DNA from: an uncultured Duganella sp.
GTDB taxonomy: Bacteria > Pseudomonadota > Gammaproteobacteria > Burkholderiales > Burkholderiaceae
Assembly: GCA_946482635.1 (NCBI GenBank)
Contig: CAMLSG010000168.1
Span: 1 to 11,990, forward strand
DNA length: 11,990 bases
Reading direction: 5' to 3'
Position numbers and translations under genes: made by a program. Under the pieces are notes generated by a model that did no database searches, was not told where the DNA came from, and saw only the letters and a list, made by a program, of their open reading frames with translations. Of the stretch, positions 1 to 7,541 are shown piece after piece; the stretch's first letter is position 1, and each line of letters opens with the position of its first letter.

Positions 1-13
1 ACTTGCATCCTGA

Positions 14-61
14 TCTAGACAAAAAGTTCTAGACACAAAGTTCTAGATCATTTAATCTAGT
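14..61. repeat. Four TCTAG words in exact 14-bp phase (putative operator array)
   Basis: TCTAGA begins at positions 14, 28 and 42, and TCTAGT at 56, so the four copies are exactly 14 bp apart. The first two 14-mers differ at one base; the third and fourth agree only in the TCTAG core. Each TCTAGA is itself palindromic. CTAG is usually a rare tetranucleotide in proteobacterial genomes, and I noticed only a handful elsewhere in the window. The position, just upstream of the M56 peptidase gene and across a possible promoter, suggests binding sites for a dimeric regulator. It does not match the TACAnnTGTA dyad typical of BlaI/MecI/CopY repressors, so the binding protein is unknown. Confidence 0.6.
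30..58 (+). promoter_or_regulatory. Possible sigma-70 promoter of the M56 peptidase gene
   Basis: TAGACA at 30-35 matches five of six bases of the -35 consensus. It lies 17 bp from TAATCT at 53-58, which matches the -10 box only moderately. The second to fourth TCTAG words overlap the -35, the spacer and the -10, as expected for a repressor site. This is a prediction from spacing and consensus only. Confidence 0.3.
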
Positions 62-95
62 TTGCAAGGACACCATCAAACCGGAGCCGCCCGCC

Positions 96-2270
96 ATGAG
101 CAACCTGCTGAACGCCGTCATTCCCGCCCTGGGCTGGTCATTGCTGCACTTCCTGTGGCAAGGCTTGCTGATCGGCTGCGTCGCGGCACTGCTGCTGCAT
201 GCCTTGCGCAACGCCCGCCCGCAGGCGCGCTACCTGGTGGCCTGCGTCGCCTTGTTGCTGTGCGCCGCGCTACCGCTGGCGAACTTCGCCTGGCGCCTGG
301 CCGATGCCGCCGACACCGGCTATGTGCTGCCGGCGCCGCTGGAAGCCGCCGCCATCGCCGCCATCCCCGGCGCCGCCGATGGGCAAGGCGCTGAAGCTGC
401 CTTGGTCGACGTCGACGCCATGGCCTCCTGGGAATACCTGCTGCGCCGCCAGATGCCCTGGCTGGTGCTGCTATGGGCCGCCGGCGCCGCGCTGATGACG
501 CTGCGCCTGTCGCTCGGCCTGCAGTGGGTGCGCACCCGCACCCTGCCCAGCCATTACCACGCCGACGCCGGCTGGCAGGCGCGCGCCACCGCACTGGCGC
601 AGCGCATGGGCATCCGCCGCCCGGTGCGCCTGGGCGTATCGGACGATGCGCTGGAAGGCCCGATCACAGCCGGCATCCTGCGCCCGATCGTGCTGCTGCC
701 AGCCTCGCTGGTGAGCGGCCTGCCGCCGGACCTGCTGGAAGCGCTGCTGGCCCACGAGCTGGCGCATGTGCGCCGCCACGACTACCTGGTCAACCTGGTC
801 CAGAGCGGCATCGAGATTTTCCTGTTCTACCACCCCAGCGTGTGGATGCTGTCGCAGTGCATCCGCCGCGAACGCGAACAGATTGCAGACGACTTAGCAG
901 CAAGCACGCTCGGCGAACCGCGGCGCCTGGCACTTGCACTTTCCGAGCTGGACAAATTCCAGTTCACCACCCATCACTTTGCTGCCCCCGCGGCAAACGG
1001 AGGAGACCTCATGTCCCGAATCAAACGCCTGATCCGTCCCGATGCACAGCCACTGAGCTGGAAGATGGCGACCCCGTTGTTAGGAATTTTTGCTGCCTGC
1101 GCCGCGCTGTATGCCCACGCGATGCCGCAAGCAGTATCGATCCCGGCCGCCAGCGCCGTTGCCGCACCAGCGGCGCTGGCCGCGCCGGCCCCCGATGCCG
1201 CAGCCGCGCCCGACGCCGCGCCAGCCCCGGATGCCGCCGCAGCAGCGCAAGCGGCACCAGCGCCCGCCGAGGCGATGCACGTCACCGATGCCGACGACCA
1301 GCACGAGGTGGAACCCGCGCCGCCGGCCCCTCCGGCACCGCCCGCAATGGTCGCGCCGCCAGCCCCGCCAGCGCCGCCGGCTGCAATGGCCGCGATGGCG
1401 CCGCCCGCGCCACCGGCGCCGCTGGCCACCGTGCCGGCCCCACCCAAGCCACCGAAGCCGCCCAAGCTGCCCAAGGAACTGCGCGACATCGAAAGCCACA
1501 ATTACTTCTCGATTGATGACGGTAGCCGCAGCGCCTATGCCTATGTGCGCGACAACAACCAGAAGCTGTCGGTGACCAACTTCTACGGCGCCCCAAGCGA
1601 CCTGGCCGCGCTGCGCAAGCTGCACCAGGAAACCAAGGGTGAATTCATCTACGTGCGCAAAAATGGCAAGTCCTACGTGATCCAGGATCCGGCCTTGCTG
1701 GGCAAGGTGCGCGAGCTGTGGAAACCCGCCGAAGCCCACGGCAAGATCATGGAAGAACAGGGCAAGCTGATGGACGTGCAAGGCAAGCAGGTGGAAGCCA
1801 TGAGCGACCAGATCGCCAAGGAGGTTGAAGCAGCCATGGGCAGCAAAGAGCAGCAGGCCCTCGAACGCGACCTGGAGCGCAAGATGGAACTGTCCGCGCG
1901 CCAGCAGGAACGCATCGGCCGCGCCATGGAAAAAGCCAGCCGCAAGATGGCCATGGCGGACGACAAGACCCGCGCCCAGCTCGAAATCGACCTGGAAGGC
2001 TTGCGCAAGCAAATGGAACCGCTGACAGCCGAAATGGCGCGCCAGGGCAGTGAAATCGCCGCCCGCCATGCCGCCCTCGCAGCCCGCCAGGCGCCAATGG
2101 CCGCCATGCACGCCCGCATCGCCGAAGCGTCCAGGCCGCTGCATGAAATGGGCCGCAAGATGGGCGAGCTGGGACGCGAACAGGGCCGCCTGTCACGCGA
2201 AGCCGACAAGGCCTCGCGCGCCCTGATCGACGAAGCGATCAACAACGGCAGCGCCAAGCCGCTGATGTAA
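96..2270 (+). CDS. BlaR1-type M56 family membrane metallopeptidase with coiled-coil C-terminal region
   Basis: 724 aa; ATG preceded by GGAG at 83-86. Hydrophobic segments lie near residues 10-37, 45-67 and 119-140, then the zinc protease core with H220-E221-L222-A223-H224 and a downstream E261-Q-I-A-D265 motif that supplies the likely third zinc ligand. Another membrane segment is near 324-344. This order matches BlaR1/MecR1, where the protease is cytoplasmic and the part after the last helix is extracytoplasmic. In place of a penicillin-binding sensor there is an Ala/Pro-rich linker (about 345-460, runs of PPAPPAPP), a small domain (about 461-543) and a charged, Met-rich predicted coiled coil (about 543-715). 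By family analogy it should sense an envelope signal and cleave a cytoplasmic target, typically a BlaI-like repressor; such a gene would be expected upstream but is outside the window. The ligand is unknown. Confidence 0.88.
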   Translation: MSNLLNAVIPALGWSLLHFLWQGLLIGCVAALLLHALRNARPQARYLVACVALLLCAALPLANFAWRLADAADTGYVLPAPLEAAAIAAIPGAADGQGAEAALVDVDAMASWEYLLRRQMPWLVLLWAAGAALMTLRLSLGLQWVRTRTLPSHYHADAGWQARATALAQRMGIRRPVRLGVSDDALEGPITAGILRPIVLLPASLVSGLPPDLLEALLAHELAHVRRHDYLVNLVQSGIEIFLFYHPSVWMLSQCIRREREQIADDLAASTLGEPRRLALALSELDKFQFTTHHFAAPAANGGDLMSRIKRLIRPDAQPLSWKMATPLLGIFAACAALYAHAMPQAVSIPAASAVAAPAALAAPAPDAAAAPDAAPAPDAAAAAQAAPAPAEAMHVTDADDQHEVEPAPPAPPAPPAMVAPPAPPAPPAAMAAMAPPAPPAPLATVPAPPKPPKPPKLPKELRDIESHNYFSIDDGSRSAYAYVRDNNQKLSVTNFYGAPSDLAALRKLHQETKGEFIYVRKNGKSYVIQDPALLGKVRELWKPAEAHGKIMEEQGKLMDVQGKQVEAMSDQIAKEVEAAMGSKEQQALERDLERKMELSARQQERIGRAMEKASRKMAMADDKTRAQLEIDLEGLRKQMEPLTAEMARQGSEIAARHAALAARQAPMAAMHARIAEASRPLHEMGRKMGELGREQGRLSREADKASRALIDEAINNGSAKPLM

Positions 2271-2272
2271 TA

Positions 2273-2335
2273 AAAGTCGGGGTCAGGTCTGGCAATCGGA
2301 CATTTTGTCCGTTTGCCAGACCTGACCCCGACTTT
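2273..2335. repeat. Long near-perfect hairpin (REP-like), first half of a mosaic
   Basis: Arms of 23 nt at 2273-2295 and 2313-2335 are perfectly complementary. Inside them, after a single T-T mismatch, CGGACA (2297-2302) pairs with TGTCCG (2306-2311) around a TTT loop. The stem is thus about 29 bp with one mismatch. It starts 2 nt after the stop of the M56 gene. No T-tract follows, so it is not a canonical intrinsic terminator, though it could stop or stabilise the upstream mRNA. Long GC-rich dyads of this kind are typical of REP-type repeats mobilised by RAYT (Y1) transposases; that link is inference. Confidence 0.75.
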
Positions 2336-2386
2336 CTGAAAAAAAGGGACGTACCCCTTTAAAGGGTACGTCCCCATTTCTTTCAG
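2336..2386. repeat. Second hairpin of the mosaic (GGGACGTACCC dyad)
   Basis: GGGACGTACCC (2346-2356) pairs with GGGTACGTCCC (2364-2374) around a CTTTAAA centre. The dyad continues outward: AAA (2343-2345) pairs with TTT (2377-2379), and CTGAAA (2336-2341) with TTTCAG (2381-2386), with small bulges. It directly abuts the first hairpin with no spacer. It could also act as a transcriptional roadblock before the aldo/keto reductase gene. Confidence 0.7.
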
Positions 2387-2399
2387 GCCGACCCCGACT
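2387..2399. repeat. Third copy of the GACCCCGACT word, closing the mosaic
   Basis: GACCCCGACT at 2390-2399 repeats 2324-2333 and is the reverse complement of AGTCGGGGTC at 2275-2284. The whole 2275-2399 block is therefore bounded by a 10-bp terminal inverted repeat. TAATA occurs just outside both ends (2268-2272 and 2399-2403, the second overlapping the repeat by one base). It could be a target duplication or chance, because the left copy includes the TAA stop codon of the M56 gene. Confidence 0.5.
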
Positions 2400-2463
2400 A
2401 ATATTTTCATGGTATTGTTGATTTTGCATTTCCTCATTGTCAACAAACCACCATGGAGAAAGC

Positions 2464-3576
2464 ATGTCCCTCAAACAGTATTACACCCTCGGTAATTCCG
2501 GCTTGCGCGTGTCGCGCCTGGCGCTCGGCACCATGACCTTCGGCACCGATTGGGGCTGGGGTGCCGACAAGGCCAGCGCGCGCGAGCAGTTCATGACGTA
2601 CACCGAGGCCGGCGGCAACCTGGTCGACACGGCCGACCTGTACACCAATGGCGAGTCGGAACGCTGGGTCGGTGAATTCGTGCGCGATGGCGGCCTGCGC
2701 GACAAGATCGTGCTGGCGACCAAGGCTTCCTACAGCAGCGATCCGTCCAATCCGAACGCGGGCGGCAATGGCCGCAAGCATCTGATGCGCGCGCTGGAAG
2801 GCTCGCTGCAGCGCCTTGGCACCGATTACGTCGACCTGTACCTGGTGCACGCTTGGGACATGGTGACGCAGCCTGAAGAAGTGCTGCGCACGCTGGACGA
2901 TGCGGTCCGCTCCGGCAAGGTGCGCCATATCGGCCTGTCAAACGTGCCGGCCTGGTACGCCAGCCGCATGCAGACGATCGCCGAGCTGCGCGGCTACGAG
3001 GCGTTGTCCGCGCTGCAGATGGAGTACTCGCTGGCTGAACGTGCGATCGAAGACGAATACATCCCCTTGGGCACCCGCCATGGCATGGGGGTGATGGTCT
3101 GGAGCCCGTTGGCCAGCGGCCTCTTGTCCGGCAAGTACAAGCCCAGCACCGGCGGCCAGTTCGGCGAAGGGCGCCTGCAAACCATGAGCGGTTCCAGCAA
3201 TCCTGCCTTCGCCAAGTTCAGCGAACGCAATTTCGCCATCGTGGCGGAATTGGAAAAGGTGGCGAATGAGGTGGGCCGCAGCATGGCGCAGGTGGCGGTG
3301 AACTGGGTGGCTAACCGTCCCGGGGTTGCGACCGTAATGGTGGGGGCGACCAGGCTGGCGCAGTTGCAGGACACCCTTGGTGCGCTGGACTTCGAGCTGC
3401 CGTTGGAATTGCGGGCCCGCCTGGATGAGGTAAGCGCCAGGGCGACAGGCTATCCCTACACCTTCTTCACGCCGGGCATGCAGACCATGCTGTCGGGAGC
3501 GGCGCCGCTGGGCGACAAGCCCGATGGCTACCCGGCGCCGGTGCGCATCAGCGGCCCGGCGGCCGGCGTGCAGTAA
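2464..3576 (+). CDS. Aldo/keto reductase
   Basis: 370 aa, NAD(P)H-dependent oxidoreductase of the TIM-barrel aldo/keto reductase superfamily, presumably cytosolic. The catalytic tetrad is visible as D55, Y60 (DTADLY), K87 (LATK) and H129 (YLVH). The N-terminal signature LGNSGLRVSRLALGTMTFG (residues 9-27) and the late NWVANRPGVATVMVGAT segment, which normally contacts the cofactor, are intact. The ATG at 2464 was chosen because GGAGAA (2455-2460) sits at good spacing; an in-frame TTG at 2437 lacks such a site. It resembles the bacterial COG0667 group, whose members reduce varied aldehydes and ketones, so the substrate cannot be named. It is monocistronic, lies after the hairpin mosaic, and its stop is 3 nt from the convergent c-di-GMP gene, with no terminator between them. 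Confidence 0.92.
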   Translation: MSLKQYYTLGNSGLRVSRLALGTMTFGTDWGWGADKASAREQFMTYTEAGGNLVDTADLYTNGESERWVGEFVRDGGLRDKIVLATKASYSSDPSNPNAGGNGRKHLMRALEGSLQRLGTDYVDLYLVHAWDMVTQPEEVLRTLDDAVRSGKVRHIGLSNVPAWYASRMQTIAELRGYEALSALQMEYSLAERAIEDEYIPLGTRHGMGVMVWSPLASGLLSGKYKPSTGGQFGEGRLQTMSGSSNPAFAKFSERNFAIVAELEKVANEVGRSMAQVAVNWVANRPGVATVMVGATRLAQLQDTLGALDFELPLELRARLDEVSARATGYPYTFFTPGMQTMLSGAAPLGDKPDGYPAPVRISGPAAGVQ

Positions 3577-3579
3577 GGC

Positions 3580-6500
3580 TCAGGCGCGGGCCAGCTGTTC
3601 CGGCAGCAGCAGCGCCTCGAATTCGGCCACCGGCAGCGGTGCGCCGAACAGGTAGCCCTGGAATGCGCGGCAGCCCTGGCGGGCGAGGTAGTTCTTCTGC
3701 TCGGCCGATTCCACGCCTTCCGCAATGGCCGACAGTCCCATGCTGTCGGCCAGCGTCAGGATGGTCTTGGTGATGGCGGCATCGTCGGCGTTGTGCAGGA
3801 TGTCGCGCACGAAGGAGCGGTCGATCTTCAGCTGGCAGAGCGGCAGGCGCTTCAGGTAAGCCAGCGAGGAATAGCCGGTGCCGAAATCGTCCAGCGAAAT
3901 GCCGATGCCGGCGGCCTTCAGCAGCGCCATTTTGGCGATTGACGTTTCCACGTCGTCCAGCAGCAAGCCTTCGGTCAGCTCCAGCTTCAACAGGCGCGGC
4001 GAAGCGCCGCTGCGCACCAATGCTCCCATCACCTGTTCGACGAAATCTGCCTGGTGGAACTGGCGCGGGCTGACATTTACCGCCAGTTCCAGTGCGGCTG
4101 TCGCCGGGTCGCGCGCCCAGGCTACCAGCTGGGCGCAGGCTTGCTCCAGCACCCAGGCGCCAAGCGGCAAGATCAGTCCCGACGCTTCGGCAGCAGCGAT
4201 GAATTGCAATGGCGGCACCAGGCCGCGCGTCGGGTGTTGCCAGCGCAGCAGCGCTTCGGCGCCGGTGATGCGGCCTTCGGCGTCGACTTGCGGCTGGTAG
4301 TGCAGCATGAACTGTTGCAGCGACAGGCCCTGGCGCAAATCCGCATCCAGTGCGGCGCGCGCGCTGACCACGGTCTGCATGGCGGGGTCGAAGAAACACA
4401 TGGTGTTGCGGCCTGCTGCCTTGGCCTGGTACATCGCGAGGTCGGTCTGCTTGAGAAGGTCCTCCAGGCTTTCCTGCTCGCCGCGGAAGACCGTGATGCC
4501 AACGCTGGAGGTGCAGCTATGCTGGTGCGGGCCCATGGTGTAAGGCTCGTTCTGCCGTGCCAGCAGCTTGGCGCCGATGGCGCGGGCCTGCTCGGCCGCC
4601 AGCTCGGTATCGTCTGACAGGTTCTCCAGCATGATCACGAATTCGTCGCCGCCCAGGCGCGCCACGGTATCGCTTTCCCGCACGCAGCCGACGAAGCGCC
4701 GCGCAGCCTGCTGCAGCAGCATGTCGCCCACGTTGTGGCCCAGCGTGTCGTTCAGGTCCTTGAAGTTGTCCAGGTCGATGAACAGCAGGGCGCCGCACTG
4801 GCCGGTACGTGCGCTGGCCGCCAGCGCATGCTGCAGCCGGTCCATCAGGCAGCGCCGGTTCGGCAACTGGGTCAGGAAGTCGAACAGCGCCAGGTTGCGG
4901 ATTTCCTGCTCCGAGGCCTTGCGTTCCGTAATGTCGGTCAGGGCGCACACGTGGTGGGTGATTTGGCCAGCCGCGTCGCGCACGGCTGTCACCACCAGCC
5001 AGCATGGGAAGCGCCCGCCGCCTTTGCGCAATTGCCAGACCTCGCCCTGCCAGGCGCCATGCGCCGCAACGCCTTCCCAGATGCGCTGCTGCAGCGCCGG
5101 TTCATCGCATACAAGCAGTTCGTGGTCCAGCGCATCGCGTTCGGAAAAGCCGGTAATGTCGGTGTAGGCACGGTTGACGCGCAGGATCATATGGTCGGCG
5201 TCGGTGATCGCCATGCCTTCCAGCGATTCGAATGCGGTGGCGGCGACGCGCAGGTCGGCGTCGGCTTTCTGCTTTTCCCTCAGGTATAGGGCGGTTGCGG
5301 TGGCCGCTGCCACCAGCATGCTGCCTGAAAATTCGATCAGCAGGAACATCCAGAAGCGGCGCATGCCCTGGTACTGCAAGGCCGGCAACGGCCGCGGCAC
5401 CGTGACCGTCAGGCTGCCGTCGCTTAGCGGGCGAGTCGCCAGCACGCTCGGCACCGGCGCGCCGGAAATGCGCGCAACGGCAGGCATGGATTCGTCCCAT
5501 GGCGCCAGCGTAATGCTGTCGAAATGCTCGCGCGCGTAGCGTTGCCGAAGTTGTGCCGGGTCCAGCCGGCCTACGCGTGACGATGGCAACGCCCGATGGA
5601 GCAGGGCCGGATCGGTAGCGTGGATAATCACGCCGTTGGCGTCGCTGACCCAGGCCTGGGACTGGCCGGCCATGGCCGCCAATGCGCCTGCGTTCAGCTT
5701 GACTACGGCGACGCCGAGGAACCTGGCGCCGTTACTTACCGCATGGGCGTAATACAATGCGCCCGCCCTTCCGTCGCGGCCCACGCCATACTGTTGCCCT
5801 TCTTCGCTGGTACGGGCCTGGGTGAAGTAGTCGCGGGTCGCGAAATTGCGGCCCACGTAAAACACCGCTTCGGACAGGTTGCTGGTGGCGATGCAGGTCC
5901 CGTCGGCATCCAGCACGAACATGCTGTCCACTTTCAATGCGCGCGCAGTTTGCGCCAGTCTTTCGTTGGAAGCCTGGTCCGCCGAACCCTGTTGCGCAAT
6001 GCCGCGGATGCCTGAATCGCGCGCCAGCATCAGGGCAAAGCCGCGCAGGCGCGCCGTGCTCTCTTCAATGCTGCTGGCAACATTGTCGGCCTGGTCCTGC
6101 GCCACTTGCAGCTCATGATGGTACAGGTCGTCGGACATGCGCTGCTGGAAATAGCTGGCGCCGAGCCATGCGATCACGCTCCAGCCCAGGATCAGCAGCG
6201 CAATCAGGCGGTAGGAGCGCTCGAAGCTGAACAGGCGGCGTTTGCCGACATACGTGGCGACAATGGTGACCACGATCAGCAGGCTGGTAAACACCAGGAC
6301 CGAAGCAGCCAGCATGCTGGGGCTGATGTGCGCGGATTCGGCAATGCTTGTCGCGGCACCGTCGCCACGGTTGTCACGCACGAAGTAGGCGGCAGCCATC
6401 GCGGTATAGTGCATGCACGCCACGGCCAGGCCCATCACAACGGAACTCCACAACGGGGATGCCCAGCGCCCCTTCAGCCGCGCCAGGCGGAACTTGAGCC

Positions 6501-7023
6501 ACAAGGCAAGCGTTGCCATCGCCACGGCCACAGCGATCGACAGCAGGAACAGGCGCAGGTCGTACTGGATCATGCCGTCGAACTGCATGGCGGCCATGCC
6601 CGTGTAATGCATGGCGCCGATGCCCGCACCCAGCAGCGTGCCCGCGACCCACAAGCGCAGCGTATTGGGTGGGCCCTGGCTGATTACATGCAAGGCGAGG
6701 CCGCTGGCCAGCATGCCAGGGATGGTGGACAACAGTGTCAGTCCGGCATCGTAGCTATTGGTGCAGGGCAGGGTAAAGGCCAGCATGCCGACGAAGTGCA
6801 TGGCCCAGATGCCCAGGCCCAGGCAACCGCCGCCCGCAGCCAGCCAGCCGGCGCGGCGGGCCCGATTCGCTGCGGCAGGCAGCAGCTGCGCAACCAGCAG
6901 CGCTGCATAGGAGGCAAAGATGGCAACGGCCACCGATAGCAAGACCAGCACGCGATCGTAGTGGCCAAGGTACAGCAGGCTACTGTCGGGCGCGTCGAGA
7001 ACGAGGATCAGGTAGTCGAACAT
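3580..7023 (-). CDS. Membrane c-di-GMP enzyme: MHYT, Cache-like, PAS, GGDEF and EAL domains
   Basis: 1147 aa, predicted to make and degrade cyclic di-GMP at the inner membrane. An N-terminal multi-helix MHYT sensor (about 20-260) carries three motifs: MHFVGM (75-80), MHYTGM (138-143) and MHYTAM (204-209); this family is proposed to bind a metal and sense a diatomic gas. A helix at 271-291 and another at about 557-581 flank a roughly 265-residue periplasmic region that looks Cache-like. A PAS domain follows (about 594-700). The GGDEF domain has an intact GGDEF motif (791-795) and an inhibitory RESD I-site (782-785). The EAL domain has EAL at 923-925 plus NVSPRQF, ELTEG, DDFGTGYSS, LKIDRSF and EGVES, so both activities look competent. 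The ATG at 7023 is preferred over the TTG at 7071 because AAAGG lies just upstream. It may share a transcript with the 102-aa gene 79 nt upstream. Confidence 0.93.
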   Translation of the reverse strand: MFDYLILVLDAPDSSLLYLGHYDRVLVLLSVAVAIFASYAALLVAQLLPAAANRARRAGWLAAGGGCLGLGIWAMHFVGMLAFTLPCTNSYDAGLTLLSTIPGMLASGLALHVISQGPPNTLRLWVAGTLLGAGIGAMHYTGMAAMQFDGMIQYDLRLFLLSIAVAVAMATLALWLKFRLARLKGRWASPLWSSVVMGLAVACMHYTAMAAAYFVRDNRGDGAATSIAESAHISPSMLAASVLVFTSLLIVVTIVATYVGKRRLFSFERSYRLIALLILGWSVIAWLGASYFQQRMSDDLYHHELQVAQDQADNVASSIEESTARLRGFALMLARDSGIRGIAQQGSADQASNERLAQTARALKVDSMFVLDADGTCIATSNLSEAVFYVGRNFATRDYFTQARTSEEGQQYGVGRDGRAGALYYAHAVSNGARFLGVAVVKLNAGALAAMAGQSQAWVSDANGVIIHATDPALLHRALPSSRVGRLDPAQLRQRYAREHFDSITLAPWDESMPAVARISGAPVPSVLATRPLSDGSLTVTVPRPLPALQYQGMRRFWMFLLIEFSGSMLVAAATATALYLREKQKADADLRVAATAFESLEGMAITDADHMILRVNRAYTDITGFSERDALDHELLVCDEPALQQRIWEGVAAHGAWQGEVWQLRKGGGRFPCWLVVTAVRDAAGQITHHVCALTDITERKASEQEIRNLALFDFLTQLPNRRCLMDRLQHALAASARTGQCGALLFIDLDNFKDLNDTLGHNVGDMLLQQAARRFVGCVRESDTVARLGGDEFVIMLENLSDDTELAAEQARAIGAKLLARQNEPYTMGPHQHSCTSSVGITVFRGEQESLEDLLKQTDLAMYQAKAAGRNTMCFFDPAMQTVVSARAALDADLRQGLSLQQFMLHYQPQVDAEGRITGAEALLRWQHPTRGLVPPLQFIAAAEASGLILPLGAWVLEQACAQLVAWARDPATAALELAVNVSPRQFHQADFVEQVMGALVRSGASPRLLKLELTEGLLLDDVETSIAKMALLKAAGIGISLDDFGTGYSSLAYLKRLPLCQLKIDRSFVRDILHNADDAAITKTILTLADSMGLSAIAEGVESAEQKNYLARQGCRAFQGYLFGAPLPVAEFEALLLPEQLARA

Positions 7024-7102
7024 TGCAACCTTTATTGTTGAGTATTGCAGTGTGGACAGCGCTCTCCTCAATCTAGCAGAAAAAAATCCCCGCAGAAATT
7101 AA

Positions 7103-7411
7103 CTACTTAAAGGCAAGATACTGCGTGGCCAAGGTGCCGACCAGGCGGCGGCCTTCATTGCTACCTGCAATCCACTCTTCCGGCGGGAACAGCTCGAACA
7201 GACCGACCTTGGCGACGGTCGGGATGGCCGCTGCCAGTTGCTGTTCGATGTCGCCGCGCTCGCCAGCGTTGTACAGCTCGATATTGCGCAGCATGGTGGC
7301 GACGGTGCCGGTCTGGACCTTGCTGCCGTCTTTCAACTGCACCAGCGGCAGGGATTCGCCGTCGGCGAGGATCTTCTGGTTGATCGTGGCGAGCTTGTTT
7401 TGCGTATCCAT
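7103..7411 (-). CDS. Conserved-looking hypothetical protein, 102 aa
   Basis: I do not recognise this protein. The ATG at 7411 has AAAGG seven bases upstream; the reading frame runs further back to 7522, but that extension is proline/glycine-poor-quality sequence and lacks a better site. The protein is soluble, with no signal peptide, membrane segment or cysteine. It has a short N-terminal helix, a LVQLKDGSKVQTGTVATML segment (residues 23-41) resembling a small beta-hairpin plus helix, and a C-terminal half containing GLFELFPPEEWIAGSNEGRR (70-89). The balanced composition and good ribosome site favour a real gene. It reads toward the c-di-GMP gene with 79 nt between them, and a seven-T run in that gap (coding strand) lacks a preceding stem, so read-through is plausible. 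Confidence 0.75.
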   Translation of the reverse strand: MDTQNKLATINQKILADGESLPLVQLKDGSKVQTGTVATMLRNIELYNAGERGDIEQQLAAAIPTVAKVGLFELFPPEEWIAGSNEGRRLVGTLATQYLAFK

Positions 7412-7438
7412 GAGAGTGCCTTTCGTTTGCGTGGAACG

Positions 7439-7467
7439 CATATTCGCACCTTCTGCCGCGCCTTCAA
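7439..7467 (-). promoter_or_regulatory. Possible promoter of the 102-aa gene
   Basis: On the minus strand TTGAAG (7467-7462) lies 17 bp from AATATG (7444-7439), giving a moderate -35 and a weak -10. The predicted transcript would start about 20 bases before the ATG at 7411, leaving room for the AAAGG site. Consensus only. Confidence 0.25.
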
Positions 7468-7483
7468 TGCCGCCCGGCCCACC

Positions 7484-7501
7484 TTGTCGGTTTCGCGACA
7501 A
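7484..7501. promoter_or_regulatory. TTGTCG-N6-CGACAA inverted repeat in the divergent region
   Basis: TTGTCG (7484-7489) and CGACAA (7496-7501) form a perfect 6-bp dyad with a 6-bp spacer. It lies between the divergent 102-aa and acetyltransferase genes, about 25 bp upstream of a TACAAT box. A dyad of this size is a plausible operator for a dimeric regulator, but short dyads also arise by chance. Confidence 0.3.
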
Positions 7502-7526
7502 CATGTGGCAAAAACCCATCATTCAG

Positions 7527-7532
7527 TACAAT
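7527..7532 (+). promoter_or_regulatory. Possible -10 box of the acetyltransferase gene
   Basis: TACAAT matches five of six bases of the -10 consensus. No good -35 lies 16-18 bp upstream. If used, transcription would begin around 7538-7541, almost at the ATG at 7542, so the mRNA would be leaderless or nearly so. That agrees with the lack of a visible ribosome-binding site. Confidence 0.3.
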
Positions 7533-7541
7533 GCTTGCACC

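Noticed and set aside
1141..1460. Tandem-looking GC-rich repeats in the M56 linker
   Set aside because: They encode the PPAPPAPP and Ala-rich stalk and are irregular; protein low complexity rather than a DNA repeat element.
1080..2144. Long minus-strand frames across the M56 gene (also 1673-2446 and 974-1501)
   Set aside because: They are Gly/Arg/His-rich antisense shadows of the GC-rich proline linker and coiled coil; no ribosome site or recognisable domain.
3548..4399. 283-aa minus-strand frame overlapping the EAL domain
   Set aside because: It is in another frame of the same strand as the EAL coding sequence, whose catalytic motifs are intact; Arg/Ala-rich shadow.
6106..6939. 277-aa plus-strand frame opposite the MHYT region
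   Set aside because: Composition is His/Gln/Arg-heavy with no domain, and it is fully antisense to a well-supported membrane domain.
7072..7102. Seven-T run after the 102-aa gene as a terminator
   Set aside because: No stem precedes the run on the coding strand, so intrinsic termination is not supported.
7125..7541. N-terminal extension of the acetyltransferase frame
   Set aside because: It is antisense to the 102-aa gene, and the GNAT fold begins naturally at the ATG at 7542.
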